Shown: piece after piece, positions 27,286 through 55,320 of the stretch | Position numbering within the stretch: the first letter of the stretch is position 1 | Layout of the letters: every line of letters begins with the position of its first letter | NCBI RefSeq assembly: GCF_021347895.1 | Contig: NC_067132.1 | Span: 25,079,757 to 25,143,756 of the forward strand | Reading direction: 5' to 3' | DNA from: Acanthochromis polyacanthus | Lineage: Eukaryota > Chordata > Actinopteri > Pomacentridae | DNA length: 64,000 bases | Made by a program: the position numbers and the translations under genes | Notes under the pieces: model-generated | Databases searched by the model: none | The model's input: the letters and a program-made list of their open reading frames with translations, nothing else | What the model was told of the DNA's origin: nothing

Positions 27286-30200
27286 TCAGTTGATTCTCCT
27301 GTTGAAGAACAAACAAAAAACATGAGAAACTGGTGATTTATGAACATAGTAACATAGTGTATTGGTTGTATTTTTCTGTAAATTCATACCTTCTCCTCCT
27401 CTGCAAGTACAGGCGGATGAGCCACTGTACGACAAACGGCCATATAACAGCGAAAGCCAAACTGGCTGGTGAAATGTCAAAAGGCCACCAGGACGGTTTC
27501 TAGGGGGAGAAAAAGAAGAATCAGCACTACTGTAGATGAATTTAGCTTGTCAAAGTGATAATTAAATTGTTTTAGTTCTCCAGAAATGACAAGGAAACTT
27601 TAATTCAACCAAAGCTGTACATAAAAGACTGGCCACGCTTTAAACATACCCTGCTTTATTGTCTGTTTTATTCTAAATGGAGCCATAATTCACAAAATAA
27701 ACATCAGATTGTACTGAAGATGACTTGAAATTAGCTAATGAGATCATAAACCCATTGGGGAAATGTTTAGTGAGCGAGCAAATCAAGTGAGAAGTTGCTA
27801 CACTTTCTCTTGAATTTCCGGGACATTTTTAGGGCATCCTGAACCTTTTTGCATGTTCTGACTGCAGGAGCCGTCTCTGTAGAACCTTTCTTTAGGACTG
27901 TTTTCAAGGGAGAAAAAAGTATTTACCGTTTAGATACATTTGAGCGGCCATTAAAAACTGCTGCATGCTGATTGGTAGACAGAAAGTGCTATTTTGTCGC
28001 TGTGATGTCGCATTCTTCTCTTAACCCTCGTGTTGTCTTCCGTTACGGGCACCAAAAAAATACTGTTTCCTTGTGTGAAAAAAATCCAAAAATTCAGCAA
28101 AAAAGTCTCCAAATTTCTGAGAATTTGCAAAACCTTCAGGAAGAAAATTCCAATAATTCCTTAAAAGTTTCCCTTAAAAGTTTAACTTTAAAAAAAAAAA
28201 AACTTGGCAAGAAATTCTAGTAAATATTTTTTAAAAGTTAGTAAAAATCTTCCAAAGAAAATGTTAAAAATATCTAAAATGATTACATATATATCAGTAA
28301 AACTTGATATTTTCTTTAAGAACATTCACAAAAAATATCAACCAGAATACAGCGAATTTCATTGGATTTTGGTTGATTTTTTGTGGATGTTCTTAAGAAA
28401 TATTTTTAACATTTTCCACTAAAAAATGTTCAAAGATTTCCCAAAAATGTTGAAAATGTGGACATCAGAAGTTTCACTGTGAAATTCCCCCCCCCACCAC
28501 CACATTTTCAAACTTTAAAATGGGTCAATTTTGGCCCACAGGGCGACACGAGGGTTAAACGTTGCCATCAACAATGTAAAACGCAACATATAGGTCACAG
28601 AACAAATCCTCCACTGTTCTAATTCCATCAAGCACAAAGAACTGGAGCTATGTATAGTGTTAGTAGTACTATTTGTTTTGTGAGGTACTGTTGAGGTTGA
28701 AGCTCTTGGATCCTGCACAGCAATGAAAAAAATCTAAGCTGAGATGGACAATAACAGAGCTATGTAAATGTCTGACTTCTATGTAATCAGACTGCAAGGT
28801 TTATGTCATTTTTTTAGCTTCATTCTTCAGTCCCAGAGGCTCCGCCCACCTAATAAATACAGCCTCCGGCCAATTTAAAGGTCAAAGATGGCAAAACACA
28901 GCATCTTTTGAACCATTTACCTGACTCTTCTTGCTAACTGGGGGTGTTACATAAGTAGGAGACAGAGCCACTGATCTTGCCTGCAAAAAGGAAAAAAGAA
29001 AAAGTTTGTGAGCTTTTTTTTAGACATCAAAATAAACACAGTCGGCTTCTCAATGATCATCTGCCCCCATTGTGCTGTTTACAGAACCAAAGTACGGACC
29101 CCTTATCTTCCCTTACAGAGACTCATATACACACTGGAAGCTTAACTGTGTTAATTTTTACACACACCGCCAGTTACTCACAGAAGAAGAAAATGGCTTT
29201 TTATCTCACCAGATTTATTAACAACATAATAACATACATTCACCAAAGCTGTTTGAGACTAAAGCTGCTTCTCTACATTGATTTCAGACACACTAAGAAC
29301 ATTTTCATGGTGATATGATCAGACTGCATCTACTTTTTACTAGAGGGACAGTTTAAGAAACACTATTACTGTGTAACCAGCTAACTCTCTAAGTTTTTAG
29401 GGTAACATTACTTTATTTTAAATAGAAACTAAAATAACCACTATTATGAAAAAGGGGGAAAATATAAGTTAAAGACAAATAAGTTATTTTAACAAGTGTT
29501 TCCATCAGTTTCTTTCATCAAAACAACCCACAGGATTTATTGCTGTTCAACACAGAAAACAGTCCCAGGTAGCTGAAAAATTTAAGCTTAAAACTATTTA
29601 ATCACTGCAAAAAAATTCATCATTTTCATGTTTTACAGCTCAAACTGACATGTTTTTGTCCAACAAACAGCCCAAAACTTAAAGATAGTCACTTTTCTCA
29701 TTGCATCAGGAAGAAAACTAGAAACTATTCATGTTCTAGCAGATAAAATAAATTAATTTTTGGCATTAATGCTTAAAAAAATTCAGTTTTGAGCTGTTTT
29801 TGTCACCTCGAATAACCTAGTGTTTGCTCAAGATTTTTTATAATGGTACAACAAATAATTACATGACTGGCGTTTTCTGTCGTTGTCAAACAAATGCGCT
29901 CTTTTTCTCTACGACTGGGAGGACACGCTGGTCTGACCTGGCTGGCAGTGAGAGCCTCCAGCGTGTGAAGCCTCTCCAGAACGCTCTGCATGTCCTCCTG
30001 CAGTCTGGCCAACGCCACCACAATCTGCTCGTTCAGGCTCCCCCCAGGTGTTCCTGCGCCTCCCCAGTTGCCCCCGCCAGCGTTGCCCCCGCTGTGCACG
30101 GGCATCAGAGCTCCAGAGCCGCGGCCCGGAGACCTGGAACCTAAAAATACGACAGAATTTGACTTTGCCGACACGTGGTCATGTGTCCGTGCCGACAGCA

Positions 30201-33200
30201 GTAGGTGTTAAAGGCTTGTCATTTGAAACCCTCACTGTAGTAGCATCTTCCAACTTCTCAGCCTGAGATGTTAAACTGATTGCAGCTGGCTTTTGTTTAA
30301 AACATGAAAGTTGAATTCATTAAACTATTCTTAATTTTCAAAGTAAATTAGAGACAAAAGCCAAAAATACACACGATTGCCCCTTTCAGAACATCATACG
30401 ATACTTAAATGTCACCATACCTCGTCCTCTTCTGACCAAAGAGCTGCCTGGTACGTCCACGTTCAGCCTCTGTTTCTGCGGCGCTGTTCCTCCTGCCTCT
30501 CCGTCTTCTCCTCCACATCTGATGCCCTGAACATCCTCCTGCTGCTCCTCTAGAGGCAGCAGGACGTGGCTCTCCTCCTCATCCAGGTCATCCAGAGAGC
30601 GGTTATGCTCAGAGCACTGGAGAGGACGCACACTGAAATTAATACTGGCGGAATAATTCGCCAAATTGTGGCGTTTTCGGTGCTTTAACTTGCCTCTTCT
30701 TGACCGAACTGGTCCACAGAATCACAGTAGACTTCGCTGTCTGAGTCACTTGCTAGGTGATGGGGTCCAGACACGTCTACGCTTGGATCTGATGCAGAAA
30801 AGGGAACAAATGAAGCTCAGACTGATCCCACACTGTAAGAACTAAACTGCACTGTAATGAACAAAGGGGCACGGAGGAAGCTGACTTAATTTGGAGCTGT
30901 GTGCACAGAGCTTTTAATTTGCTTCATTAAAACTGTCCCGTGAGCAGCTGATGCGTGAAGCGTTAAGATTCGACGTCTGCTGCTGAGTTGTTGCGGCTCT
31001 GGGAGTGAAGCTTAGCAGATTATCTGATCACATGGTGCACGGATACACAAGCACAGGCGGTCAGTGTGGGCGAGTCCTCAGGGACCATTCTGAACCAGTC
31101 ACATTGGGACGTGTTATTTTCTTTACCTGCGTGGTGCCCGTTGAGCAGAGTCTCGCCCACTAAACCCTCCTGGGAGTCGTCGCTGTTCAGAGCAGCCCTG
31201 GAATGACTCCCGTTTGTCGTGTGTGTGACCCCGTTAGCCACTTTGCCATTTGACAGGGGAGCTTTGTGTCTCCTGGTTGAGCTCTTTTTCTTTGGCGGTG
31301 ACGCTGTTGATGTAAGAAATGCCCCCAAAAGAGAAAATCGATAGGTGAATATTTTCTTTTAATCACACCCACTTTGAAAAGAAGGAGTTTCAACAGCTTA
31401 TTTACCTTTTCTTTCCTCCTTTATCACTACTTCCTCTTCTTCTTCCTCTTCATCCTCCTCTTCTTCATCATCATCATCCTCCTCATCCATATCCTCCTCC
31501 TCGTCTTGCTGCGTTTCTTCGTTTGCTTTGGGCTTGGCAGGCCGGGTCTCCAGTGTGCCGTTCATTTCCATGTTTCTGACGATGCTCTTTGCGATGCTCT
31601 TTGACACACTCTTTGACGGCATTGAATTCAGCATCGTGCCAAACCCTGAACAGGAAAGTTAATTTCATGACATAAATCCTCAACATCAGTGCGTCCTTTC
31701 AAAGTAAAGTTCACTCAATGACTAAAAGGGAATGATCACATAGCTTGGCTTAAGTGCATAAAGGGAATGGTAAAAGGTTGTCAGCAAATGTATAAACTAC
31801 ACTTTGGAACCTTTAGCTGCAATTTCTGGAAAACTAATTCGCCAGCATGCATAAAACGACAGCTATTAAGCGACACAGCATCTGCGCTACGGCACCAGAC
31901 ACGCTCTAATCTACACCACCAGACCCAGATGTTCACACGGTGATGTACTTGCCTTCCAGTTGCCTAGCAAACTGAGTCAAACGGGCTGAGCGCATAACAA
32001 GAGGCAAATTGTGAAACAAGGTTAAGCTCCACGCGCTGCTTTTCGACGTCACAAAGAGCAAGGTACAAGGTGTAAAAGTTCCACCCCCGGGGAGTAAAAA
32101 CCCACCTGTGCTCAGGTCCGATATCTGTGTGATCTTTTTCTTCTCGTCGACCAGCTCGTAGAACGGACCGAGCACCCGTAGGAGCTCCTCCACCTCGTCG
32201 GTCACGGGCATCCCCTCCAGGATCTGAGGGTCAAACACAGAAGCAAATCCACCGCCAGCTATGTTAATATTTATCTACAATCCTTAACTGATTAAGGAAT
32301 TATTAAGATTATTGCTACATAATAAATAATCTGGAAGAAGAGACTTGAACAAAAACAAAACATGCCAGTTTCATTTCGTCCACGTAGGCTGCCATTGCTT
32401 CTTCTTTTGACATGTCTCCAAGAGAATTCCACGCATCCCTAAAATAAAACAAACAAGAAAAAAAATGCACTGAAATAATCGAGTTAAAACTGGAGGAAGA
32501 AGTATTAAGATCCTATGTACACATGCTGTGTAAAAATACTCCGTTACAAGTCAAAGTAGTCCATGAAAAATGCAACTTAAATACAACTATGTAACGCTAA
32601 AGCATCAGTATCGTTACTTAGCCCTCCTGCTGTCTTCATTTACAGGCACCAAAAAATATTGTTTCCTTGTCTAAAAAATTCCAAAAATTCAGCAAAAAAT
32701 TCCTCAGATTTCTAACAATTTGCAAAACCTTAAAGGAAGAAATTTCCAATAATTCCCTAAAAGTTTCATTTTTAAAAAATCCCCCAAATTTGGCAAGAAA
32801 ATTCTTATAATTATTTTCAAAAAAATTAGCAAAAATCTTCCAAAAAAATCCTAAAAATATCTGAAGTGATTACATGTATATCACTCAAACATCTAATATT
32901 TTCTTTCAGAACATTCACATAAAAATCAACCAAAATCCAGCGAAATTCGCTGGATTTTGGTTGATTTTTATGTGAATGTTCGGAAAGAAACTTTTTTAAA
33001 AACATTTCTTTTGTTCCACCAAAAGAATGTTGAAAATGTCGACATAAAAATATATTATTTTCCACATTTTCAGACTTTAAAACAAGTAAATTTGACCCGC
33101 AGGACAACACGAGGGTGAAGCGAACGTACCACACAGCAACATAAAAATAGTTCCTGCACTAAAAAATCCTACATAAGTACAAGGACTTTGCTATTAGAAG

Positions 33201-35581
33201 CGAAATGTAGTTAAAGTATCTCAATAAAAGTACTGGTTTGAGCCATATTCTAGTGATCTATGGTATTATGTTGAAGCATCCGTGTGTCTGCAGCATGTTC
33301 CTGCTGCAGGTGGAGCCACTTTAAGCTAATTTAGATACAGTTTTAAATCCAGGGACTACAGATAAATCTGAGGGCTCGTCACATGGCTAACTGGAGACGA
33401 AACAAAGCCCTGATACACAAATCTGTTTTGACTTTGTTTCTCCAGACTGTTGTTGGTGAGATGTCATGTGAGCGTTTATTGAAATGAAACCATGTGAGAA
33501 GTTTAGAGGGGGGAAAAAAACAAACAAAAAAACACAATTTGAGGGGCTATTTTTGCACCATCTCGTTTGCTGTTGCAACGCTGCAGAACCCCCCGCTGTG
33601 GGGATAATAAAGAATTTCTTGTCACTCCGACTGCACTCTGCTTTTTTGCAAGATAGTTTTAAACAACCGGTTTAATATTTAACGACATGTTGCATTTGAA
33701 AGATTTGTTTTATTGTTCAGTGTTAGATAAGTGTAGTGAAGCTATGAACATAAAAGCGCCACGACCTCGAAACTTAATTAATATAAAAGTTACTTTTTAC
33801 CACTGCAAAGAAAGAGTAAAATTTGTGTTTCAACACTTGCGTCCCAGTTTCCATTCTGGTCCACAAGGCCAGTTTGAGGTCAGTGTATTCTTTGCCAGCT
33901 GTGGATCAATGACTGACCGTTACTTAAAAACTCATTAGAAACTGTAGCTTCCTCAAAAAGTAAAGCGGCGCGAGAGAAACTGTCCAGCCTTGTGGGTGAA
34001 AGGTCGCATTCCAAGTGGCTTTGAAACGAGTCCACAGATCACCTAACACAACCTGAGACTGAACAGCGGGAGCGGCTCTGAGTCAGTGGGCAGAATCTCT
34101 CTCCCACAGCGAGGCCAAACGTGGGCATGTTATACAATGTGCAAAACGCTCCTTTGTTTTGTTTGCACGATTTCCACTGGATTTCACAAACTGTTCTTGT
34201 TATCTCGACTTTGAAGAACAATGTGGCAAATAATTTACTTAAATAGGGGCATGATGTTTTCCCCCCACATGACAGAGTTCTAAAGGAATCCAGTGTGTAA
34301 AAAAAAACTTTTTTATTTACCATTTAGCTTTGCCAACGGCATCCCAGAAGCCCGGTCGAGGTATATTGCACGATCCCACGGTGGCTTGTTTATAGTAACT
34401 GTAGAACTTGAGCATCATGTCGTTGGAGGGCTGAAAAGGGCCTGGGGAAAGAAAATTTAATTATACAAAAGGATCTGCACTGTGCATGTGCAACATAAAC
34501 ATTTAGCTACTGTTATTCTTGCTGCTTCTATCTCCTGCAAATCAGTTGGAGACCTGCTCCAGTGAAAATCAGGTTTTTTTTATTTACATTCAGGGATCCA
34601 AGTAGGGCTAAACAATACGCAAATATTTTTTATTTGTTTTCCACTGAAGCAAATACAACGATGTTGATCTTATTTTGGCTGCAGACTGCATACAACAAGC
34701 ATGTTTACATCTTGAGACTACGATTGGTAAGCTTTGGCATCTCCGTAGCATCACAATGCCTTGTTTTTAAAGAGTATGCTAGGACATATTTTACCTTTCT
34801 CAAAGAAAAGCAGCATCTCCTGCAATTTGGATATTGCAGTTAGCCATATTGTAATTGCTAGAATGGCCTTTTTTCATTTTTTTTGCTGCCATTTGTACGA
34901 CATAAGCATGTTGCCTTACGTCTGGAGACAATGATTTGGAATCTCGGGCATCTTTGTATCATCTTGAGATGTTACGACACGTTTTACCTTTCTCAAAGAA
35001 ATGCAGGTCCAATTGCCCTTAGCTGTGTTGTAGTAATTTAATAGTGTTTGAGCAGGTTAATAGGTAAGCTGGTCTGCTGGAGCTGCAGATATCTGGAAAA
35101 GGGTGCACGAAGAGAGAAAGATCTGTATGTTCTATAAGAAGCAAATGATGTAGAGTTGCATCCAAGCCAATTTAAGGCATGAATAGATTAATTTAACGGG
35201 GAAAAAATCTAAATATGCAATTTTGATACACAGAGATGAGCGTCTAGAGGTTTAATCAGTGTTATAGAGGGACTCTTGACTGTTATTACACTGCAATGTG
35301 CTGCTGCAGAAGGAAAAAAGCCTGCTCTGGTGGCTGCTGGTAAAGTGGATTACTCAAATCGCACAAGATCCAAAGCAGACCCAGCTGCTGCTCCTCACCC
35401 CAACCAGGTCCGAGCAACCCCATCCGTTTTGGACTGGTTAAACTGGCCGGAATGAGAGCTCTGCAAACCGGCGTGCTCACTCACCATCGGGGGGTAAACT
35501 CTTGATCACTTTGACAGCGGCTTGAAACCTCAGCTGGGTCAGACGCCCCTCATCCGCCACACTGACACTCTCCACCTCCAT
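27286..35581 (-). CDS. acbd5: ACBD5, peroxisomal acyl-CoA-binding tail-anchored protein
   Basis: Binds very-long-chain acyl-CoA and tethers peroxisomes to the ER through VAP proteins. Coding exons: 35485-35581, 34321-34441, 32366-32438, 32106-32223, 31953-31985, 31406-31645, 31127-31303, 30694-30788, 30421-30616, 29938-30140, 28921-28980, 27390-27499, 27286-27298. They sum to 1,536 nt (511 aa plus stop; human long form 534). The acyl-CoA-binding domain occupies about 15-100 ([23 protein letters not shown]). A Glu/Asp run in exon 6, an FFAT-like motif [10 protein letters not shown] at about 305-314, a coiled coil ([17 protein letters not shown]) and a C-terminal TM anchor ([19 protein letters not shown]) ending RRRRRIN follow in the family order. 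Exon 5 is only 33 nt and the last coding piece 13 nt. Three introns begin with GC. A non-coding first exon probably lies near 35955-36010. Confidence 0.96.
28025..28554 (-). mobile_element. TTAA-flanked fold-back MITE, copy 2 (acbd5 intron 11), inverted relative to copy 1
   Basis: Best-preserved ends of the four: TTAA|CCCTCGTGTTGTC at the left and GACACGAGGG|TTAA at the right, giving a perfect 4-bp duplication. The end with GGGCACC and TTTCCTTGTG lies on the left, opposite to copy 1. It has internal arms near 28320-28396. Confidence 0.8.
32622..33115 (-). mobile_element. TTAA-type fold-back MITE, copy 3 (acbd5 intron 2)
   Basis: Begins CCCTCCTGCTGTC after TTAG and ends GACAACACGAGGG before TGAA, both decayed TTAA sites. 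Same orientation as copy 2. Its centre is a perfect inverted repeat with 36-bp arms at 32909-32944 and 32946-32981 separated by one A. Confidence 0.78.
33588..33622 (+). repeat. LINE-tail-like fragment
   Basis: CCGCTGTGGGGATAATAAAG resembles the 3' end of fish LINEs ('gctgtgggactaataaag'). Short and unaccompanied, so a weak call. Confidence 0.35.
34676..35024 (+). repeat. Diverged tandem duplication in acbd5 intron 1
   Basis: Two copies of a unit of about 150 bp: one at about 34676-34836, the second at about 34884-35024. Shared landmarks are GCTGC at the start, ATAAGCATGTT or AACAAGCATGTT, GGCATCT, and TTTTACCTTTCTCAAAGAAA near the end. The copies differ at many positions, so the duplication is old or the unit belongs to a repeat family. 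Confidence 0.6.
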
Positions 35582-36100
35582 GGCGTCGCTCGGGGGCAGC
35601 TAGCAAAACAAAAACCTGCTGGACAGTAAACAAACACAATCACTACAGTGCGAGACACACAAAAACAATAACAACAACAATGTCCTGTCAGAAGCGGACG
35701 TTTCCGTTAGCATTCGTACTCGCGCTTAATAGCAGTGTTAGCTTGCTAAATTGTAGGTTTTTTGCGCTGTTAACCTAGCTAGCTAAACTTGTAAGTTTGT
35801 ATATTGACCACCAGTAGGAGGATGTTGAGCCAGTTGTGTATCTAGGACAGTCCAAGTCGTGTGCGACACAGCTCCAACGGCCCCGTTATGTATGCTAAAT
35901 GCTAACAACGCTTGCTAACTTTCGAAAAAAAGCATCAAAAGCGACGTTTCTTACCGTTAACAACACCGGCCTATCTGTTGGTCAGAAGGCGACTTGTCTT
36001 TAGCCTTCGACCAGACGCCATGTACAGTATTATAAAGCCTGGCACAAGCGTACTCTGGGATTTGTAGTTTTTATACCAGAAAGCGACAAATTCCTACAAA
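35582..36100 (-). promoter_or_regulatory. acbd5: acbd5 5' UTR and promoter region
   Basis: Upstream of the acbd5 ATG on the minus strand. A TAG acceptor at 35600-35602 and a GTAAGA donor near 35955 suggest that a non-coding first exon at about 35955-36010 is spliced to the ATG exon across about 350 bp. The exact start site cannot be read. Confidence 0.45.
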
Positions 36101-37429
36101 ATCCACAATCCTCCTCAAAAAGATTCACTGGAAATGTAGTTTCAAGTCCAGCTAGCGGGTTTTAAGGAGGCACAAAATGTTTATTAATTAAACTAGAATG
36201 GTATTGAGATGTAAAAAAGTATGAAATATTATGTGTGTTAAATGTTATCGCTAAAACATGCACTTACTGTAGTTTCAGTTCATTGCGTGTAAAACTACAC
36301 TTCCCAGCATGCTCTAGTCAGGATCCATGTTTTTTAAATTCGGTTGGAAGAGTGATAGGTAGACGGGAAGAAAAAGCAAGAGCGCTCACTATGTCTTTGT
36401 TTTTAAGGACCACAGCCGTCTGTTTGATATCTAGAATTGAAATTAGGCTAAAAAAGGTTTAACTTTATTTTCTGAGTAAATTTTTTTATCAGTAAAAAAA
36501 AAAAAATTTGTAGCCGAGTTCATAATAACAACATCAATATTAAATTATATTAAAATCTATTTATCTTTTCATTCATTATGTTCATGTCTTTGTAGAACAA
36601 CCACAACACTATAAAATTATCTTTTATATATTTCCACACCAATATACGTAGTTAAAATATAAATATCCACGTGTTTAAATAGAAGAATACAGCCAAGTAC
36701 TTAGGCCTACAAATTTAACGCACAACTAAATATGATGTTGATATCACAGGCAAATTTGATTTTGGAAGTATTCATATAATAAATTTGAAAACTATAATAT
36801 TTCGTGTTTAATTAAGTAGCATTAAGTGGCACTTTGATGCTTGGTCAGGTTGATTTTCACAGTAAACATTTTCCTAAAAAGCTAAACAACAAATAAACAA
36901 ACAAAGAAAGAGCATGTGTGGCAAATACAACAAATCGCAAATCATGCAACGTCATACAATATTTCCATCATGCAGTAATGTGCAAATTAATTGCCTAAAA
37001 ATATGTGAAATTACATAGTCTGTAAAGTCAACAGCATGCAACTATAATATGCCATGTCCCATTTAGCCAGGTTTAAAAAAAAAAAAAAAGTAAGATGAAG
37101 TTTAATGTTCATTTTTTCTTCTGTATATTGCAGTAAGGGGTTTAACTTTGATGGATTTACACCAACTTGGGAGCTGAGACACCGGAATACTTTTTTTTTC
37201 AGTAAAATGCAGTGACCACAGGAAATCTGGAAATAAATAAAAGAATTGTGTGATAATATGTGCAAGGATGAAAATGAAAATGAAGAATACAGTATTAATA
37301 CACTGTAGACAGTAACAATACAGAATGTCTTGTAATACAATACGTGCAAGATGCAGCAGTGTAAAAATTGCTGTGCAGATTTTATTATGGTATGTTCTAC
37401 AGTCGTACAGCAGATGGTATGAACGACCT

Positions 37430-37430
<1 letters not shown>
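36101..37430. other. Intergenic segment between acbd5 and abi1
   Basis: About 1.3 kb of AT-rich sequence between two divergently transcribed genes. I see no coding exon and no repeat I can name, apart from short A/T runs (for example 36494-36506 and 37074-37089). Confidence 0.5.
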
Positions 37431-53584
<16,154 letters not shown>

Positions 53585-55077
53585 TAAATCACAGTACGAA
53601 GCCCGCTGTAGTCTCCATGGTTCCTTTTATTGGTTTATCAGTCTTATTCAAGTGCTGGCTGTGTGTTTGCCTGAAAGACTGGTGGTCTGTCTTTTCTTTT
53701 ATGCTCTTGGCTTCCATCAGAGGCCTCCAAACACATTATAAAACATTTAGATTTACCACAGTCAGGCCGACATTTCAATTATTAGTCTGCAAAATGATCA
53801 CCGAGAAGCCTGGAAACGCATAGGGACAGATTTTTCTCATAGCAAGTTGTAATATCTTACATGACCTCACTTTTATTTCTGCTTTTATGGTTTGTATTGC
53901 TTATTTGACAGAGACTTGTCCACACAAATACCAGGCTTTTATTGTGGCAGTTATGTAATACGTGGAATTATTGGATTTTGTCAGATTTCTCAATAATCTA
54001 CTAATAATTTCTCAGTTGTTTTTCAAAAATATTTATAATATTGAAATGTTATTGAGCTATAAACATGCACAGAGAGATATAGCACTTTAACCACCCCTAC
54101 GTCGGCTTATTCCTAACCTTTCCTCGCTGTAGCATGAGGCTTTTGCCATGTGCAGGTAAATCCAGCCTCTCATCCAATGAAGGCATTAAGAGCTCAGACA
54201 AATCAAACAAAGACCTCCAGTCATGTGGCATTTGGTCGATTAGAACTGGAAAGCATTCACCAAACCCTGAACGCACATAATGCACTCATGAGTGAATAAA
54301 GATAAGTAAGACAAACGCTAAAAAATAAGGACTCGCAGCGATCGGATGTGAAACGGAAAGAGCATTTTTGTCTCCCTCGTGTCTGATGTCTGTGTTTATT
54401 CCTCTGACGGAGCTTCGCTGAGAGTGTCAGAAATTCTTTCAGGATACTCTGAAGGTCAGATTTTCAGTCTAATGGAGGAAAGGAGTGCTTGAGGCTTTGA
54501 AGGGAAGAGGGGGAGAGACGGAAGGAGGCATCCGGCAAATCAGGGAGGAGGCAGGAGGAAATGGAAGACGGACGATGACAAGCGAAGAAAGGCAGGAGAG
54601 CGACACCAAAAAAAGGCATATTTACATTCGCTTCAGCTTTTTGAGTCAATATCCTGACAAATAGCATTCAGCTGATACCAAGGTCGCCATGACACTACTG
54701 CCTGCCTCAGGTTTCCATGACAACCCCCTGAGCAACATCAGAAAAGTATGAGAAAGACAGTTAGACATTGTGGTTTGGATCAGCGAAAAGAAAGCCGTAC
54801 AAGAAACCCTGCACTTAGCTTGGATTGTTTGACTTTTGTGTGCACCGTGCATGGGAAACTCCTCGCTTCCTTAGCTATATTTAAGCTTGTGCGCTCTGTG
54901 TCGCCATGGCAAAGCCTCAAAAATGGACTAAATGATGTCACAGATGGTCAGCATGGTGCACAAACATGGTGCTGCTTCTTTTTGGGTGTATTCTTTTTGT
55001 TTCAAGAGAGAATCGCTATTATTATTGACCAAATAAATGAACACATACAAGGATTTTGGTGTACATTATCGAATTAA

Positions 55078-55320
55078 AGATCTACTTTATTCATCCCAGA
55101 GGAAATTATTTTGCCAGAGTACAATAAACAATGTTTAGTGGAATATACACTAGTACACAGGGGCTTGTAGTAAAATAGAAATAACAAATAATATAAAATG
55201 CAAAATGTAAGTTTCTAAAAGTGTTTGTGTGAAGTGTCAGTGTGTCAGGAGTCTTAAGTGTGTAAAGTGACTGTATACTAAAAACTAGAAAGATCAACAG
55301 AAAAAGAACTGAAGTAGAGT
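55078..55320 (-). repeat. LINE-tail-like sequence, reverse orientation
   Basis: CTTTATTCATCCCAGAGGAA reads on the minus strand as a fish LINE 3' end ('ttcctctgggatgaataaag'). The AT-rich sequence that follows on the plus strand resembles the UTR body of such elements. The right boundary is a guess. Confidence 0.45.

Larger units (their letters stand above)
32439..34320 (-). other. acbd5: acbd5 intron 2
   Basis: A 1.9-kb intron between the two main acyl-CoA-binding domain exons. It contains one fold-back MITE copy (32622-33115) and a short LINE-tail-like stretch near 33590-33620; the rest is AT-rich and unassigned. Confidence 0.6.

Noticed and set aside
31483..31686. Alternative acbd5 exon 6 frame using a GT donor in GGCAAGTACAT
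   Set aside because: It reaches an in-frame stop within exon 6 and loses the acidic and Ser/Lys segments that fit the family. The GC donor restores them.
55106..55297. Minus-strand 63-codon ORF with Tyr/Phe/Leu-rich sequence
   Set aside because: Falls in AT-rich LINE-tail-like repeat; no reverse-transcriptase motif is visible.
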